NCBI GenBank assembly: GCA_025456175.1
Contig: JALOLC010000001.1
Span: 1 to 37,252 of the forward strand
DNA from: Acidobacteriota bacterium
GTDB lineage: Bacteria > Acidobacteriota > Aminicenantia > UBA2199
Length of the DNA: 37,252 nt
Direction of reading: 5' to 3'
Position numbers and translations under genes: made by a program. Of the stretch, positions 1 through 8,115 are shown in pieces (position 1 is the stretch's first letter; every line of letters begins with the position of its first letter). Below the pieces are notes generated by a model that worked only from the letters and a program-made list of their open reading frames with translations, had not been told where the DNA came from and did not search any database.

Positions 1-1386
1 CACGGCGCCTGCGGCGAAGTCACGGGCTCCAAGCATTTTCTCGATATCGACGGCCGGCTGCTCCAGGTCGATTGCGGCATGTTCCAGGGCCGGCGCGACG
101 AGTCCTATCGGAAGAACCGGGAAATGCCCTTTGATGCCAAGGCGATCGCTGCCCTCATCCTGACCCACGCCCATTTTGACCACTCTGGCGCATTGCCCAT
201 CCTGTTCAAGAACGGCTTCAACGGCAATATCCACGCCACATCCGCCACACGCGACATCGCCCAGATCATCCTCCTCGACAGCGCCTATATCCAGCAGAAG
301 GACTTCGAGATAATCCAGGAGAAGGCGGCAAAGCATCCCGAACGCAAGCTGACCGTCTATCCGCCGCTGTATTCCGCCGAGGACGCCGTCGCGGTCATGG
401 GCAATTTCGTCACCAGCAACTACCGCCGCCGCTTCCGCCCCCTCGATGGCGTCGAGGCCGAGTTCTTCGACGCCGGCCATATCCTGGGCGCGGCCACCGT
501 GCACCTCACCCTGCCGGGCGGACTGCGCCTCGCCTTCAGCGGCGACCTCGGCCGCGAGGGCCTGCCGATCATCCGTGATCCCGAGGTGCTGCCGGCCATG
601 GATTACCTGGTGCTGGAGTCGACCTACGGCAACCGGCTGCACAAGTCGGTCGGCCTGGCCCGGGAAGAACTGCGCGAGATCATCTTTAAGGCGCACTCGC
701 GACGCAGCAAGATCCTCATCCCCGCCTTCACCATCGAGCGCACCCAGGAGCTGATCTACCTGATCCACACGCTGCAGCAGGAGGGCAAGGTGCCCATCCT
801 GCCCATCTTCATCGATTCGCCGATGGCGGTCAACGCCACGGCGATCTTCAAGATTCATCCCGAATGCTTCGACGAGGAGACCATCCGCCGCTTCGTCAGC
901 GTCAACGTCGATCCCTTCGGCTTTGAAAACATCCGTTACGTGGTCTCCACGGCCGAGTCCCGGGAGATCAACGCCGTCAAGGGGCCGGCCATCATCATCG
1001 CCGCCAGCGGCATGGCCGAGTCGGGGCGCATCCTGCACCACCTGATCCAGCATATCGAGAACCCGGACACCATCATCGCCGTTGTCGGCTTCATGGCCGA
1101 GAACACCCTGGGCCGGCGGCTCGCCGACCGGGAAAAAGAGGTCAAGATCTTCGGCAAGCCGTACCAGGTGAAGGCCGAGATCGCCACCCTGAATGCCTTT
1201 TCGGCCCACGCCGACTACGCGGAGATCCTCTCTTGGCTCCAGAAGCACGACCTCAAGAGCTTGAAGAAGATATTCCTGGTCCACGGTGAAAGCGCAGCGC
1301 AGGCCAGCCTGCAGGCCGAGCTGTTGCGCTTCGGCATCCCCAAGGTGGAGATCGCCCGCTACGGCGGGGTCTACGATCTGGAGTAG
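1..1386 (+). CDS. MBL-fold beta-CASP/RMMBL RNA-processing exonuclease (5'-truncated by window edge)
   Basis: Frame open from base 1 (HGACGEVTGSKHFLDID...); HAHFDHSG metallo-beta-lactamase motif, GAATVHL, SGDLG, C-terminal FSAHADY and HGE RMMBL motifs. Confidence 0.9.
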   Translation, partial: HGACGEVTGSKHFLDIDGRLLQVDCGMFQGRRDESYRKNREMPFDAKAIAALILTHAHFDHSGALPILFKNGFNGNIHATSATRDIAQIILLDSAYIQQKDFEIIQEKAAKHPERKLTVYPPLYSAEDAVAVMGNFVTSNYRRRFRPLDGVEAEFFDAGHILGAATVHLTLPGGLRLAFSGDLGREGLPIIRDPEVLPAMDYLVLESTYGNRLHKSVGLAREELREIIFKAHSRRSKILIPAFTIERTQELIYLIHTLQQEGKVPILPIFIDSPMAVNATAIFKIHPECFDEETIRRFVSVNVDPFGFENIRYVVSTAESREINAVKGPAIIIAASGMAESGRILHHLIQHIENPDTIIAVVGFMAENTLGRRLADREKEVKIFGKPYQVKAEIATLNAFSAHADYAEILSWLQKHDLKSLKKIFLVHGESAAQASLQAELLRFGIPKVEIARYGGVYDLE

Positions 1387-1393
1387 TCAACGC

Positions 1394-1930
1394 ATGGAGA
1401 CCGTCGAACTGGAGGGCATCACCTGCCAGCTGGTGCGCCGCAGCAGCCGCCGGGTGCGCATCGCTTTCCACAGCGGCTGCTTGCGCATGGTCCTGCCCCG
1501 CCACCTCGACCCGCTGCCGATCATCGACAAGCACAAGAGATGGATCTTGGAGAAGCACGAGTGGTTCCAGCAACAGCGCCTCCTGGCCGAGCGGCTGAAG
1601 CTGGAAAACCGCTCCAACGAGGATTTCATCGGACTGGTCAAGGAATTGAGCGGCACGTACTCCGGGATGCTGGGGGTCAGGCCGCTGGGGATCGGTTTCC
1701 GGCGCATGAAAAGCAAGTGGGGGAGCTGCAGCTCCAGGGGCAAGATCTCGCTCAATACATGGCTGCAGGTCCTGCCCGAAAGCTTGGTCGCCTTCATTGT
1801 CTTTCACGAGCTGGCTCACCTCAAGGTGCGCAACCACGGCCCCGAGTTCAAGGCGCTGATTCGCAGCGAGTTTCCCCGCCACCGCGACCTGGACAAGCAG
1901 CTGAAGCTCTACAGTCTGAAGATCCTTTAG
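1394..1930 (+). CDS. YgjP-like (M48/SprT-type) zinc metallopeptidase
   Basis: HELAHLKVRNHGPEF zinc-protease motif, RRMKSKWGSCSSRGKISLN; internal ATG 8 bp after the upstream stop. Confidence 0.85.
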   Translation: METVELEGITCQLVRRSSRRVRIAFHSGCLRMVLPRHLDPLPIIDKHKRWILEKHEWFQQQRLLAERLKLENRSNEDFIGLVKELSGTYSGMLGVRPLGIGFRRMKSKWGSCSSRGKISLNTWLQVLPESLVAFIVFHELAHLKVRNHGPEFKALIRSEFPRHRDLDKQLKLYSLKIL

Positions 1931-1942
1931 TTCTGTCGCGCC

Positions 1943-1971
1943 TTGACATGTCCGGGCCGAGACATTATACT
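1943..1971 (+). promoter_or_regulatory. sigma70-type promoter of ftsK: TTGACA-17 bp-TATACT
   Basis: Exact -35 TTGACA (1943-1948), 17-bp spacer, TATACT (1966-1971), immediately upstream of the ftsK start. Confidence 0.7.
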
Positions 1972-1979
1972 TTTTGCCG

Positions 1980-4259
1980 ATGGCCAAGGAAAAAAGAGGG
2001 AATGCCGACGAGAAGGAACTATCGCTTAAAAACGAGATTTTCGCGGTTTTTTCCCTCTTTTTCTCGTTTTTTCTGATCTTCAGCCTGGCCAGCTTCACTC
2101 CCCTCGACCCGTCCTTCTTTCACTCGGCCCCGATGCGCGTGGTCACCAATTATGGAGGCCGCCTGGGCTCGGAGCTCTCGGCCCTGCTGTTCAATATTTT
2201 TGGCTTCGCTTCTCTCCTTTTTATCCTCATCTTTCTTTTCCTGACCGCCTATTTTCTCTTCAACCGCCGCATCAACCGGGCGGTGAGCAAGGGAGTGGGC
2301 TTCGGCATCCTGCTCTTCTCCCTGTCCGCGCTCCTGGCCAACCTCCACCCCGAGACGCTGGTCTCGGGGCAGGCGCTGCAGACGGGAGGCATGGTCGGGT
2401 TGCTGCTGAACAACCTGGTCAGCTCCCAGATCAGGGGCTTCTTTGCCTCCCTGCTCTTCCTTTCGCTGCTGGGCATCTCGCTGGTGCTGATCGCCAAGGT
2501 TTCCATCCGGAACATCATCGTCCTGCTGTGGCGGCTTCTGGCCAGAGGAGGGGCTCTGCTGGGCGTTTTTTTCCGCAAACGCCTCGAGGGCATGCGCCGC
2601 AACCGCAACCGCAGGAAAGTGCAGGAGAAGTACGAGGCGGGCCAGGGCAACTTCGTGTTCAAGGGCAAGCAGCAGCTGAAGGAGCCTCTCCGGGATAGGG
2701 AACCCTCGCCGCGCAGCGAGAAAAGGGCGCTCATCAAGAAGCCGAGCAAGCTGCCCGAGGAAAGCGGCATCTTCCCCGAAATGGAGCAGGAGTTCCAGCC
2801 CGATGCCCAGTACAAGCCGCCGCCGCTGACCTACCTCGATGCCCCGACCGAGAAAAGCCAGATCGACATCGACGAGCTGGAGGACAAGAAGCAGGAGCTC
2901 TCCCAGCGCCTGCAGGAGTTCAAGATCAACGGCGAGATCGCCGAGTACACGCCGGGGCCGGTGATCACCACCTTCGAGTTCGTCCCCGCCGTCGGCGTCA
3001 AGGTCAAGGACGTGGTCGGGCTCACCGAGGACCTGGCCATGGTGGCCAAGGCGCAGTATGTGCGCATCGAGCGCATCCTGGGCAAGAACGCCATCGGCAT
3101 CGAGATCCCCAACAAGAAGCGCGAGACCATCCACCTGCGCGAGCTGCTGGAGACGCCGCAGTACAAGCAGTCCAGCTCGCCGCTCACCCTGGCGCTGGGC
3201 AAGACGGCCACCGGCGACATCTTCATCTCCGACCTGAAGGAGATGCCGCACCTGCTGATTGCCGGCGCCACCGGCAGCGGCAAGAGCGTGGCCATCCACT
3301 CCATCATCCTCAGCATCCTCTACAAGTCCTCGCCCAAGTCCGTCAAGTTCATCATGATCGACCCCAAGCGCATCGAGTTGGCCATCTACAACTCCCTGCC
3401 GCACCTGCTGACGCCCGTGGTGGTCAATCCCAAGCTGGCCAAGAACGCACTGGACTGGGCTGTCTTCGAGATGGAGAACCGCTACAAGAAGCTGGCCACG
3501 CTGCAGGTGCGCAACATCGAGCAGTACAACAAGAAGCTCGAGCTGCTCATCCAGTCCGAGGCCGACGAGCTCGAGCAGCTCGAGGACAAGGAGCCCATCC
3601 CCTACATCGTGATCATCATCGACGAGCTGGCCGACCTGATGATGGCCTCGGCCCGCGAGATCGAGGACGACGTCATGCGCCTGGCGCAGAAGGCCCGGGC
3701 CATCGGCATCCACCTCATCCTGGCCACCCAGCGCCCCTCCATCGACGTCATCACCGGCAACATCAAGAACAACTTCCCCTCGCGCATGGCGCTGGCCGTC
3801 CCCTCGCGCTACGACTCGCGCACCATCATCGACCAGGTCGGCGCCGAGAAGCTCCTGGGCAACGGCGACATGCTGTTCCTCCCCCCCAAGACCGCCTCGC
3901 TGATCCGCCTGCACTCGGCCTACGTGTCCGAGCCCGAGACGGTGCGCGTGTCCAACTTCCTGTCCAAGCAGGCCAAGCCCGAGTTCAACACCCAGATCGT
4001 CAAGCATGCCGCCCAGAGGGAGGAGCCGGCTGAGGAGCAGGTCTTGGATGAGTTGTTCTTCGAGGCCGCCGAGACCATCATTTCCACCGGGCAGGCATCC
4101 ACATCCTACCTGCAGCGCAAGCTGAGCGTGGGCTTCGCCCGCGCCGGCCGCATCATCGACCAGCTGCAGGAGAAGGGGGTCATTTCGCCGGCCAACAGCA
4201 AGAACCAGCGCGAGATATTGATGACCCTCGACGACCTGAACGCCCTGCGCAAGGAATAA
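1980..4259 (+). CDS. ftsK: FtsK/SpoIIIE-family DNA translocase
   Basis: N-terminal TM helices, Walker A GATGSGKSV, IIIDELADLMM, LATQRPSIDVITGNIKNNFPSRMA, C-terminal gamma winged-helix (STSYLQRKLSVGFARAGRIIDQLQEKGVI). Confidence 0.97.
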   Translation: MAKEKRGNADEKELSLKNEIFAVFSLFFSFFLIFSLASFTPLDPSFFHSAPMRVVTNYGGRLGSELSALLFNIFGFASLLFILIFLFLTAYFLFNRRINRAVSKGVGFGILLFSLSALLANLHPETLVSGQALQTGGMVGLLLNNLVSSQIRGFFASLLFLSLLGISLVLIAKVSIRNIIVLLWRLLARGGALLGVFFRKRLEGMRRNRNRRKVQEKYEAGQGNFVFKGKQQLKEPLRDREPSPRSEKRALIKKPSKLPEESGIFPEMEQEFQPDAQYKPPPLTYLDAPTEKSQIDIDELEDKKQELSQRLQEFKINGEIAEYTPGPVITTFEFVPAVGVKVKDVVGLTEDLAMVAKAQYVRIERILGKNAIGIEIPNKKRETIHLRELLETPQYKQSSSPLTLALGKTATGDIFISDLKEMPHLLIAGATGSGKSVAIHSIILSILYKSSPKSVKFIMIDPKRIELAIYNSLPHLLTPVVVNPKLAKNALDWAVFEMENRYKKLATLQVRNIEQYNKKLELLIQSEADELEQLEDKEPIPYIVIIIDELADLMMASAREIEDDVMRLAQKARAIGIHLILATQRPSIDVITGNIKNNFPSRMALAVPSRYDSRTIIDQVGAEKLLGNGDMLFLPPKTASLIRLHSAYVSEPETVRVSNFLSKQAKPEFNTQIVKHAAQREEPAEEQVLDELFFEAAETIISTGQASTSYLQRKLSVGFARAGRIIDQLQEKGVISPANSKNQREILMTLDDLNALRKE

Positions 4260-4331
4260 TCCGCCCTTTTTTCCCGGAGCACTGAATATTCCGCCGCTGC
4301 CGGGAGTATACTATGCGGCGGTAGGAGGAGA

Positions 4332-4859
4332 ATGGATGAGAGGGATCTGATCCGCTGCGCCCAGCTTGGCGATCGCGACGCCTTTGCCGGGCTCGTCTCC
4401 AGCCATGAAAAGAAGCTGCTGGCCCTCTGCTGGAACATGCTGGGCGAGCGCGAGGAGGCCCGCGATGCCGCCCAGGAAGCGCTCTTGCAGGCGTTCGAGA
4501 ATCTTTCCCGCTTCGACGCCGGCCGCAGCTTCGTCAAGTGGCTGCTGGGCATCGGCGCCAAGCGCTGCCTCGACCGCCTGCGCCGGAAGCGGACGTTCCT
4601 CAGGATTTTCAAGGTTCATGCCGGCGAATGGCTGGGGGGCGGTGAGCCGCGGCCCGAGGCCGTGGCCGAGAACGAGAGTACCGGGCGGCTGCTGCTGAAG
4701 CTGCCTCCCAGGGAGCGGGCGGCGATCTCCCTGGCGGTTTTCGACGATTTCAGCGCCCGCGAGATCGCGGCCACGCTGGGCTGTGCGGAGAACACGGCGC
4801 GCGTCCACCTGTTCAACGCCCGCCTGAAGCTGAAAAAGGAGGTGGCCGATGGCTTGTAA
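4332..4859 (+). CDS. ECF-type RNA polymerase sigma factor
   Basis: sigma2 region (DAFAGLVSSHEKKLLALCWNMLGEREEARDAAQEALLQAFENL) and sigma4 HTH (FSAREIAATLGCAENTARVHLFNARLKLKK); RBS aggagg. Confidence 0.92.
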   Translation: MDERDLIRCAQLGDRDAFAGLVSSHEKKLLALCWNMLGEREEARDAAQEALLQAFENLSRFDAGRSFVKWLLGIGAKRCLDRLRRKRTFLRIFKVHAGEWLGGGEPRPEAVAENESTGRLLLKLPPRERAAISLAVFDDFSAREIAATLGCAENTARVHLFNARLKLKKEVADGL

Positions 4860-5322
4860 GTGGGTCTGTTTCGCGTTCCGCGCCCTGCCGTTGCCGGCCT
4901 GGCGGACGTTCCTGCTCGACCGCCACATCGATCATTGTCCCCGCTGCCGAGGCGAGGCGCTTGACGACGAGGCCATCCGCTCCCTGGGAGTGACCCCGGC
5001 CGACCTGCAGAACGAGCCGAGTCTCCTCCCTCCCGCTGCCGGCCGCCGGCTGCCCCGGCGCCGGGCAATCCCTTTCGATTGGCGCTATGCCTTCGGCGCT
5101 CTCCTGGCGGTGACGCTTCTTGGAGCTCTCGTCGCGCTCTTCCGGCTCACCCCGCCCGAGCCTATTGCGCAAGGAACCGTGTACGTTACTGAAGGCGATG
5201 CGCATGTGCGTGTTTTTGCCGTGATTGAGGCGCGCATCGGCGATGAGCCAGCCCGCCCGATCCTATTCAAGCCCGGGCAGCCGGGGATGACGATCGTCTG
5301 GTTCGAGAAAACGAAAAACTGA
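4849..5322 (+). CDS. Putative anti-sigma factor, ZAS-type zinc motif plus single TM helix
   Basis: Overlaps the sigma gene by 11 bp; Hx3Cx2C motif (HIDHCPRC); TM segment YAFGALLAVTLLGALVALF. Confidence 0.65.
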   Translation: MACKWVCFAFRALPLPAWRTFLLDRHIDHCPRCRGEALDDEAIRSLGVTPADLQNEPSLLPPAAGRRLPRRRAIPFDWRYAFGALLAVTLLGALVALFRLTPPEPIAQGTVYVTEGDAHVRVFAVIEARIGDEPARPILFKPGQPGMTIVWFEKTKN

Positions 5323-5338
5323 TTTCAGGAGGAATTCA

Positions 5339-6478
5339 ATGAAAAAAGCGTTTTTTGCATTGATATGGTTGGTCCTGGCCCTGGCGCTCCTTGCCCGGTC
5401 GGAGGTCACGCTGGACGTTAAGCTAAACTTCTTCGGTCCGGCGGAAGGCGAAAAAGGCGGGCCGGGAGTGGCCACGTCGTTCTATCTCAAGTCGCTGGTG
5501 CAGCGCAACCTGCAGGTCGCATTTTCTCCCCAGGCCCTGCTCGCGGAATTGCGCAAGACCTTCAATGCTGCGGATGTTTCCCTGCTGGCGTCGGGAGATC
5601 TGCGCTGGCGCTCGGGCGGGTCAAGCTCGGTCACGCAGGTCGTGCAGATCGACGGACGGGACTACGCCCTGATCCTCACCCCCCGGCCCAAGCCGGGGGC
5701 GGTGAACTTCAAGGTCGGCGTGGTGGAGGAACGCGGCAAGGACAGCGTCAAGAACGTCCTGCTCGACACCGAGATCGTCCTGCCCGACGGCGAGGTGGCC
5801 ATGCTGGGTTTCCGCGACTCGCGCGAGCAAAACTACTTCATCGCCTTGTACATCCAGGGACGCGACGAAGCCTTCGGGAAAGACTCCGTGCGCCTCGCGG
5901 CAGGGAAAAAGCCGAAGCTCATCAAGAAGGTCAATCCGGTCTACCCCGACGAGGCGGTGAAAAGCAGGATCCAGGGGGTCGTGGTCCTGGAGGCCGTGAT
6001 CGACGAGATGGGGAAGGTGCAGGAAATCCGCACCGTCACCTCGGCCGCGCCCATGCTGGACAAAGCCGCTACGGAGGCCCTGCAGCAGTGGGAGTATGCC
6101 CCGTTCGAAATGGACGGCCGGTGTCGGAGGGTCATGTTCACGGTCACGATCAGATTCCGGCTGGACGAAAAAAAGAAGGATGCCATGGGTGCCCTGGCCC
6201 GTCTTGAAGACTCCCAAAAGCCGAAGCTTATCAAAAAAATCGACCCCACCTATCCCCAGGCGGCGCTGGAGCACAAGCTGGAAGGGGTTGTGGTGCTCGA
6301 AGTCAAGATCAACGAACTCGGCAAAGTGACGGACATGCGCGACGTCAGTTCTACCAGCCCCACTCTGAAACAGGCAGCCATCGAGGCGGTGCGGCAATGG
6401 GAGTATGAGCCCTACATTGTCGACGGCAAGGCCAAGCCGGTGGTTTTCACCGTGACCGTGACGTTCGCCTTGAAATAG
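5339..6478 (+). CDS. TonB-family protein with two tandem C-terminal TonB domains
   Basis: Signal/TM N-terminus; KPKLIKKVNPVYPDEAV...QWEYAPFEMDG and KPKLIKKIDPTYPQAAL...QWEYEPYIVDG repeats; RBS aggagg. Confidence 0.88.
   Translation: MKKAFFALIWLVLALALLARSEVTLDVKLNFFGPAEGEKGGPGVATSFYLKSLVQRNLQVAFSPQALLAELRKTFNAADVSLLASGDLRWRSGGSSSVTQVVQIDGRDYALILTPRPKPGAVNFKVGVVEERGKDSVKNVLLDTEIVLPDGEVAMLGFRDSREQNYFIALYIQGRDEAFGKDSVRLAAGKKPKLIKKVNPVYPDEAVKSRIQGVVVLEAVIDEMGKVQEIRTVTSAAPMLDKAATEALQQWEYAPFEMDGRCRRVMFTVTIRFRLDEKKKDAMGALARLEDSQKPKLIKKIDPTYPQAALEHKLEGVVVLEVKINELGKVTDMRDVSSTSPTLKQAAIEAVRQWEYEPYIVDGKAKPVVFTVTVTFALK
5909..6163 (+). repeat. First copy of duplicated TonB C-terminal domain coding segment (second copy 6218-6475)
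   Basis: Translated copies align over about 85 residues (KPKLIKK.(N/D)P.YP...GVVVLE...GKV...QWEY.P...DG......FTVT..F.L). Confidence 0.85.
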
Positions 6479-6532
6479 GAGTTGTTGGCGGCCATTCCCG
6501 CGCCTGCGGAGCGGCCGTTTCCTGCCGATGCG

Positions 6533-7600
6533 TTAGCGCAGCAGCTTGATCTGGAAGATGAAGCTCTGCAGGGAAATGCGCGCCGACTCCTCGCCGCTGG
6601 TTTTGGACTCGTAGTCAAGGCGGTAGATCAGTTTCAGAACGGCCTGGATCTTGGCGTCGGGGAAGTTTTTGACCAGGGCGATGAACTTGGTGAGGATGAA
6701 GGAGGGTTGCTGCAGCACCTTGCCGATGTCGGCGACCGAAAAGCGGTGGCGCATCAGGAATTTGGCCGTGTAGATCTTGTGGTAGTAGGAGATCAGGGTG
6801 CCGATGATGAAGCTCGGCTTGACGCCGTTGATGAACAGGTACTTCAGTATGTCGAGGTACGCGGCGGCGTCCTCGCGCTCGATGGCCTCGGTCAGGTCCC
6901 AGATGGAGTGCGAGCTGACGCCGGTGATCAGTTCCTCGACCTCCTCGCTGCCGAGGCTCAGGGTCTTGGCCGCGGCGGCTTCCAGTTTGGGCAGCTGGTG
7001 AATGATCGAGACGAAGTCGTCGGCCATGATCTCCTGGATGCGCCCGATGGCGTCGGCGCTGATGGCGATCTTGCGCTCCTTCATGTACTGGCGGATGAAG
7101 CCGCGGATCTCTCCCTCGCTGGTGCGGTCGAGGTCGATGCTGATCGTGTGCGGCGACTCGAGGCTCTCGCGCAGGCGGGCCAGCTTCTCCTTCTTGACTT
7201 GCTTGTAATCGTCGCGGCTCAGGTCGAGGGAGACATAGACGATCAAAATGGCATGCGGGTTGGGCTTCTGCAGGTAGGCGGCCAGGGCCTTTTTGGCGGC
7301 GGCGTTCAGGGTGATCTTCTTCTCGTCGCGCAGGACCACCGTGATGACCTTCTGGGCGCTGATGAAGAAGCTCGAGCTGTTGGCCTCGTCCAGGATCTCC
7401 TCCCAGCCGGTTTCCTCCTCGCTGTCGAAATGGTAGCGCTTGAAGTTGAACTCGCTGCGCGCCTGGCCGAACGCGCGCCCGACCTCGGCGATGACGTGCT
7501 CGCCCAGGAACTCGTTGAAGCCGTACAGCAGGAGCACGGGTGGGATCCTGCCCTCCGCCTGGATGCGGCCGAGAAAACCGAAGAACGTGTTCTCGGGCAT
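6533..7600 (-). CDS. holA: DNA polymerase III subunit delta
   Basis: MPENTFFGFLGRIQAEGRIPPVLLLYGFNEFLGEHVI..., HolA-like architecture and conserved context leuS-lptE-holA; TGATG overlap with the upstream gene. Confidence 0.85.
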   Translation of the reverse strand: MPENTFFGFLGRIQAEGRIPPVLLLYGFNEFLGEHVIAEVGRAFGQARSEFNFKRYHFDSEEETGWEEILDEANSSSFFISAQKVITVVLRDEKKITLNAAAKKALAAYLQKPNPHAILIVYVSLDLSRDDYKQVKKEKLARLRESLESPHTISIDLDRTSEGEIRGFIRQYMKERKIAISADAIGRIQEIMADDFVSIIHQLPKLEAAAAKTLSLGSEEVEELITGVSSHSIWDLTEAIEREDAAAYLDILKYLFINGVKPSFIIGTLISYYHKIYTAKFLMRHRFSVADIGKVLQQPSFILTKFIALVKNFPDAKIQAVLKLIYRLDYESKTSGEESARISLQSFIFQIKLLR

Positions 7601-8115
7601 CAGAAGTTCTCCAGGATCGTGCTGACGATGCTGGAGGCGAATTTCTCCGCTATCTTGGCCAGGGAGCCTGTCTCCTGGGAGAAGAAGTCGGCGTTGTCGG
7701 TCTCGTAGGTCTCGCGGAAGGAAAGGCCGCTCCCCTGGAAGACGAGCGCGCCGCTTTGGATCTCGACCAGGCGCACGTTGAGGGTCAGCCGCACCTGGTA
7801 CTGGTTGGCCGCCCCCTGGTCGGAATAGGATATGGGGGTGACGGTGAAGCTGGTGATCGTACCCTCGAGCAGGAGATCGGCGTCGCCCTGGGCGGCAACC
7901 AGACGCAGCCGGCTGCGGCGGACAAATTCGTCGCGGACGGCGAAAGTAACGAATTGCCCGGCCTGCGGCCTGAGGGTCTGGTTGGTGAAGGCGGGGATGG
8001 CGATGGCGGCAGCGCCGGGGGGCAGGTTGCGCCCGCGCCCGGAAAGGCGGTAGCCGCACTGCAGCGGGAGCAGCGCCGCGGCCAGGAGCAGAGTTGCGGC
8101 GGCGAGGCGCTTCAT
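7600..8115 (-). CDS. lptE: LPS-assembly lipoprotein LptE
   Basis: Lipobox LPLQC followed by GYRLSG; short beta-rich protein; position between leuS and holA as in Enterobacteria. Confidence 0.85.
   Translation of the reverse strand: MKRLAAATLLLAAALLPLQCGYRLSGRGRNLPPGAAAIAIPAFTNQTLRPQAGQFVTFAVRDEFVRRSRLRLVAAQGDADLLLEGTITSFTVTPISYSDQGAANQYQVRLTLNVRLVEIQSGALVFQGSGLSFRETYETDNADFFSQETGSLAKIAEKFASSIVSTILENF

Noticed and set aside
2019-4007. 662-aa minus-strand ORF antisense to ftsK
   Set aside because: Translation is repetitive Gly/Leu/Asp/Val/Gln-rich (mirror of GC3-biased codons); the plus strand encodes unambiguous FtsK, so this is a shadow ORF.
6482-7708. 408-aa plus-strand ORF antisense to holA/lptE
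   Set aside because: Antisense to the conserved leuS-lptE-holA operon; no recognisable domain.
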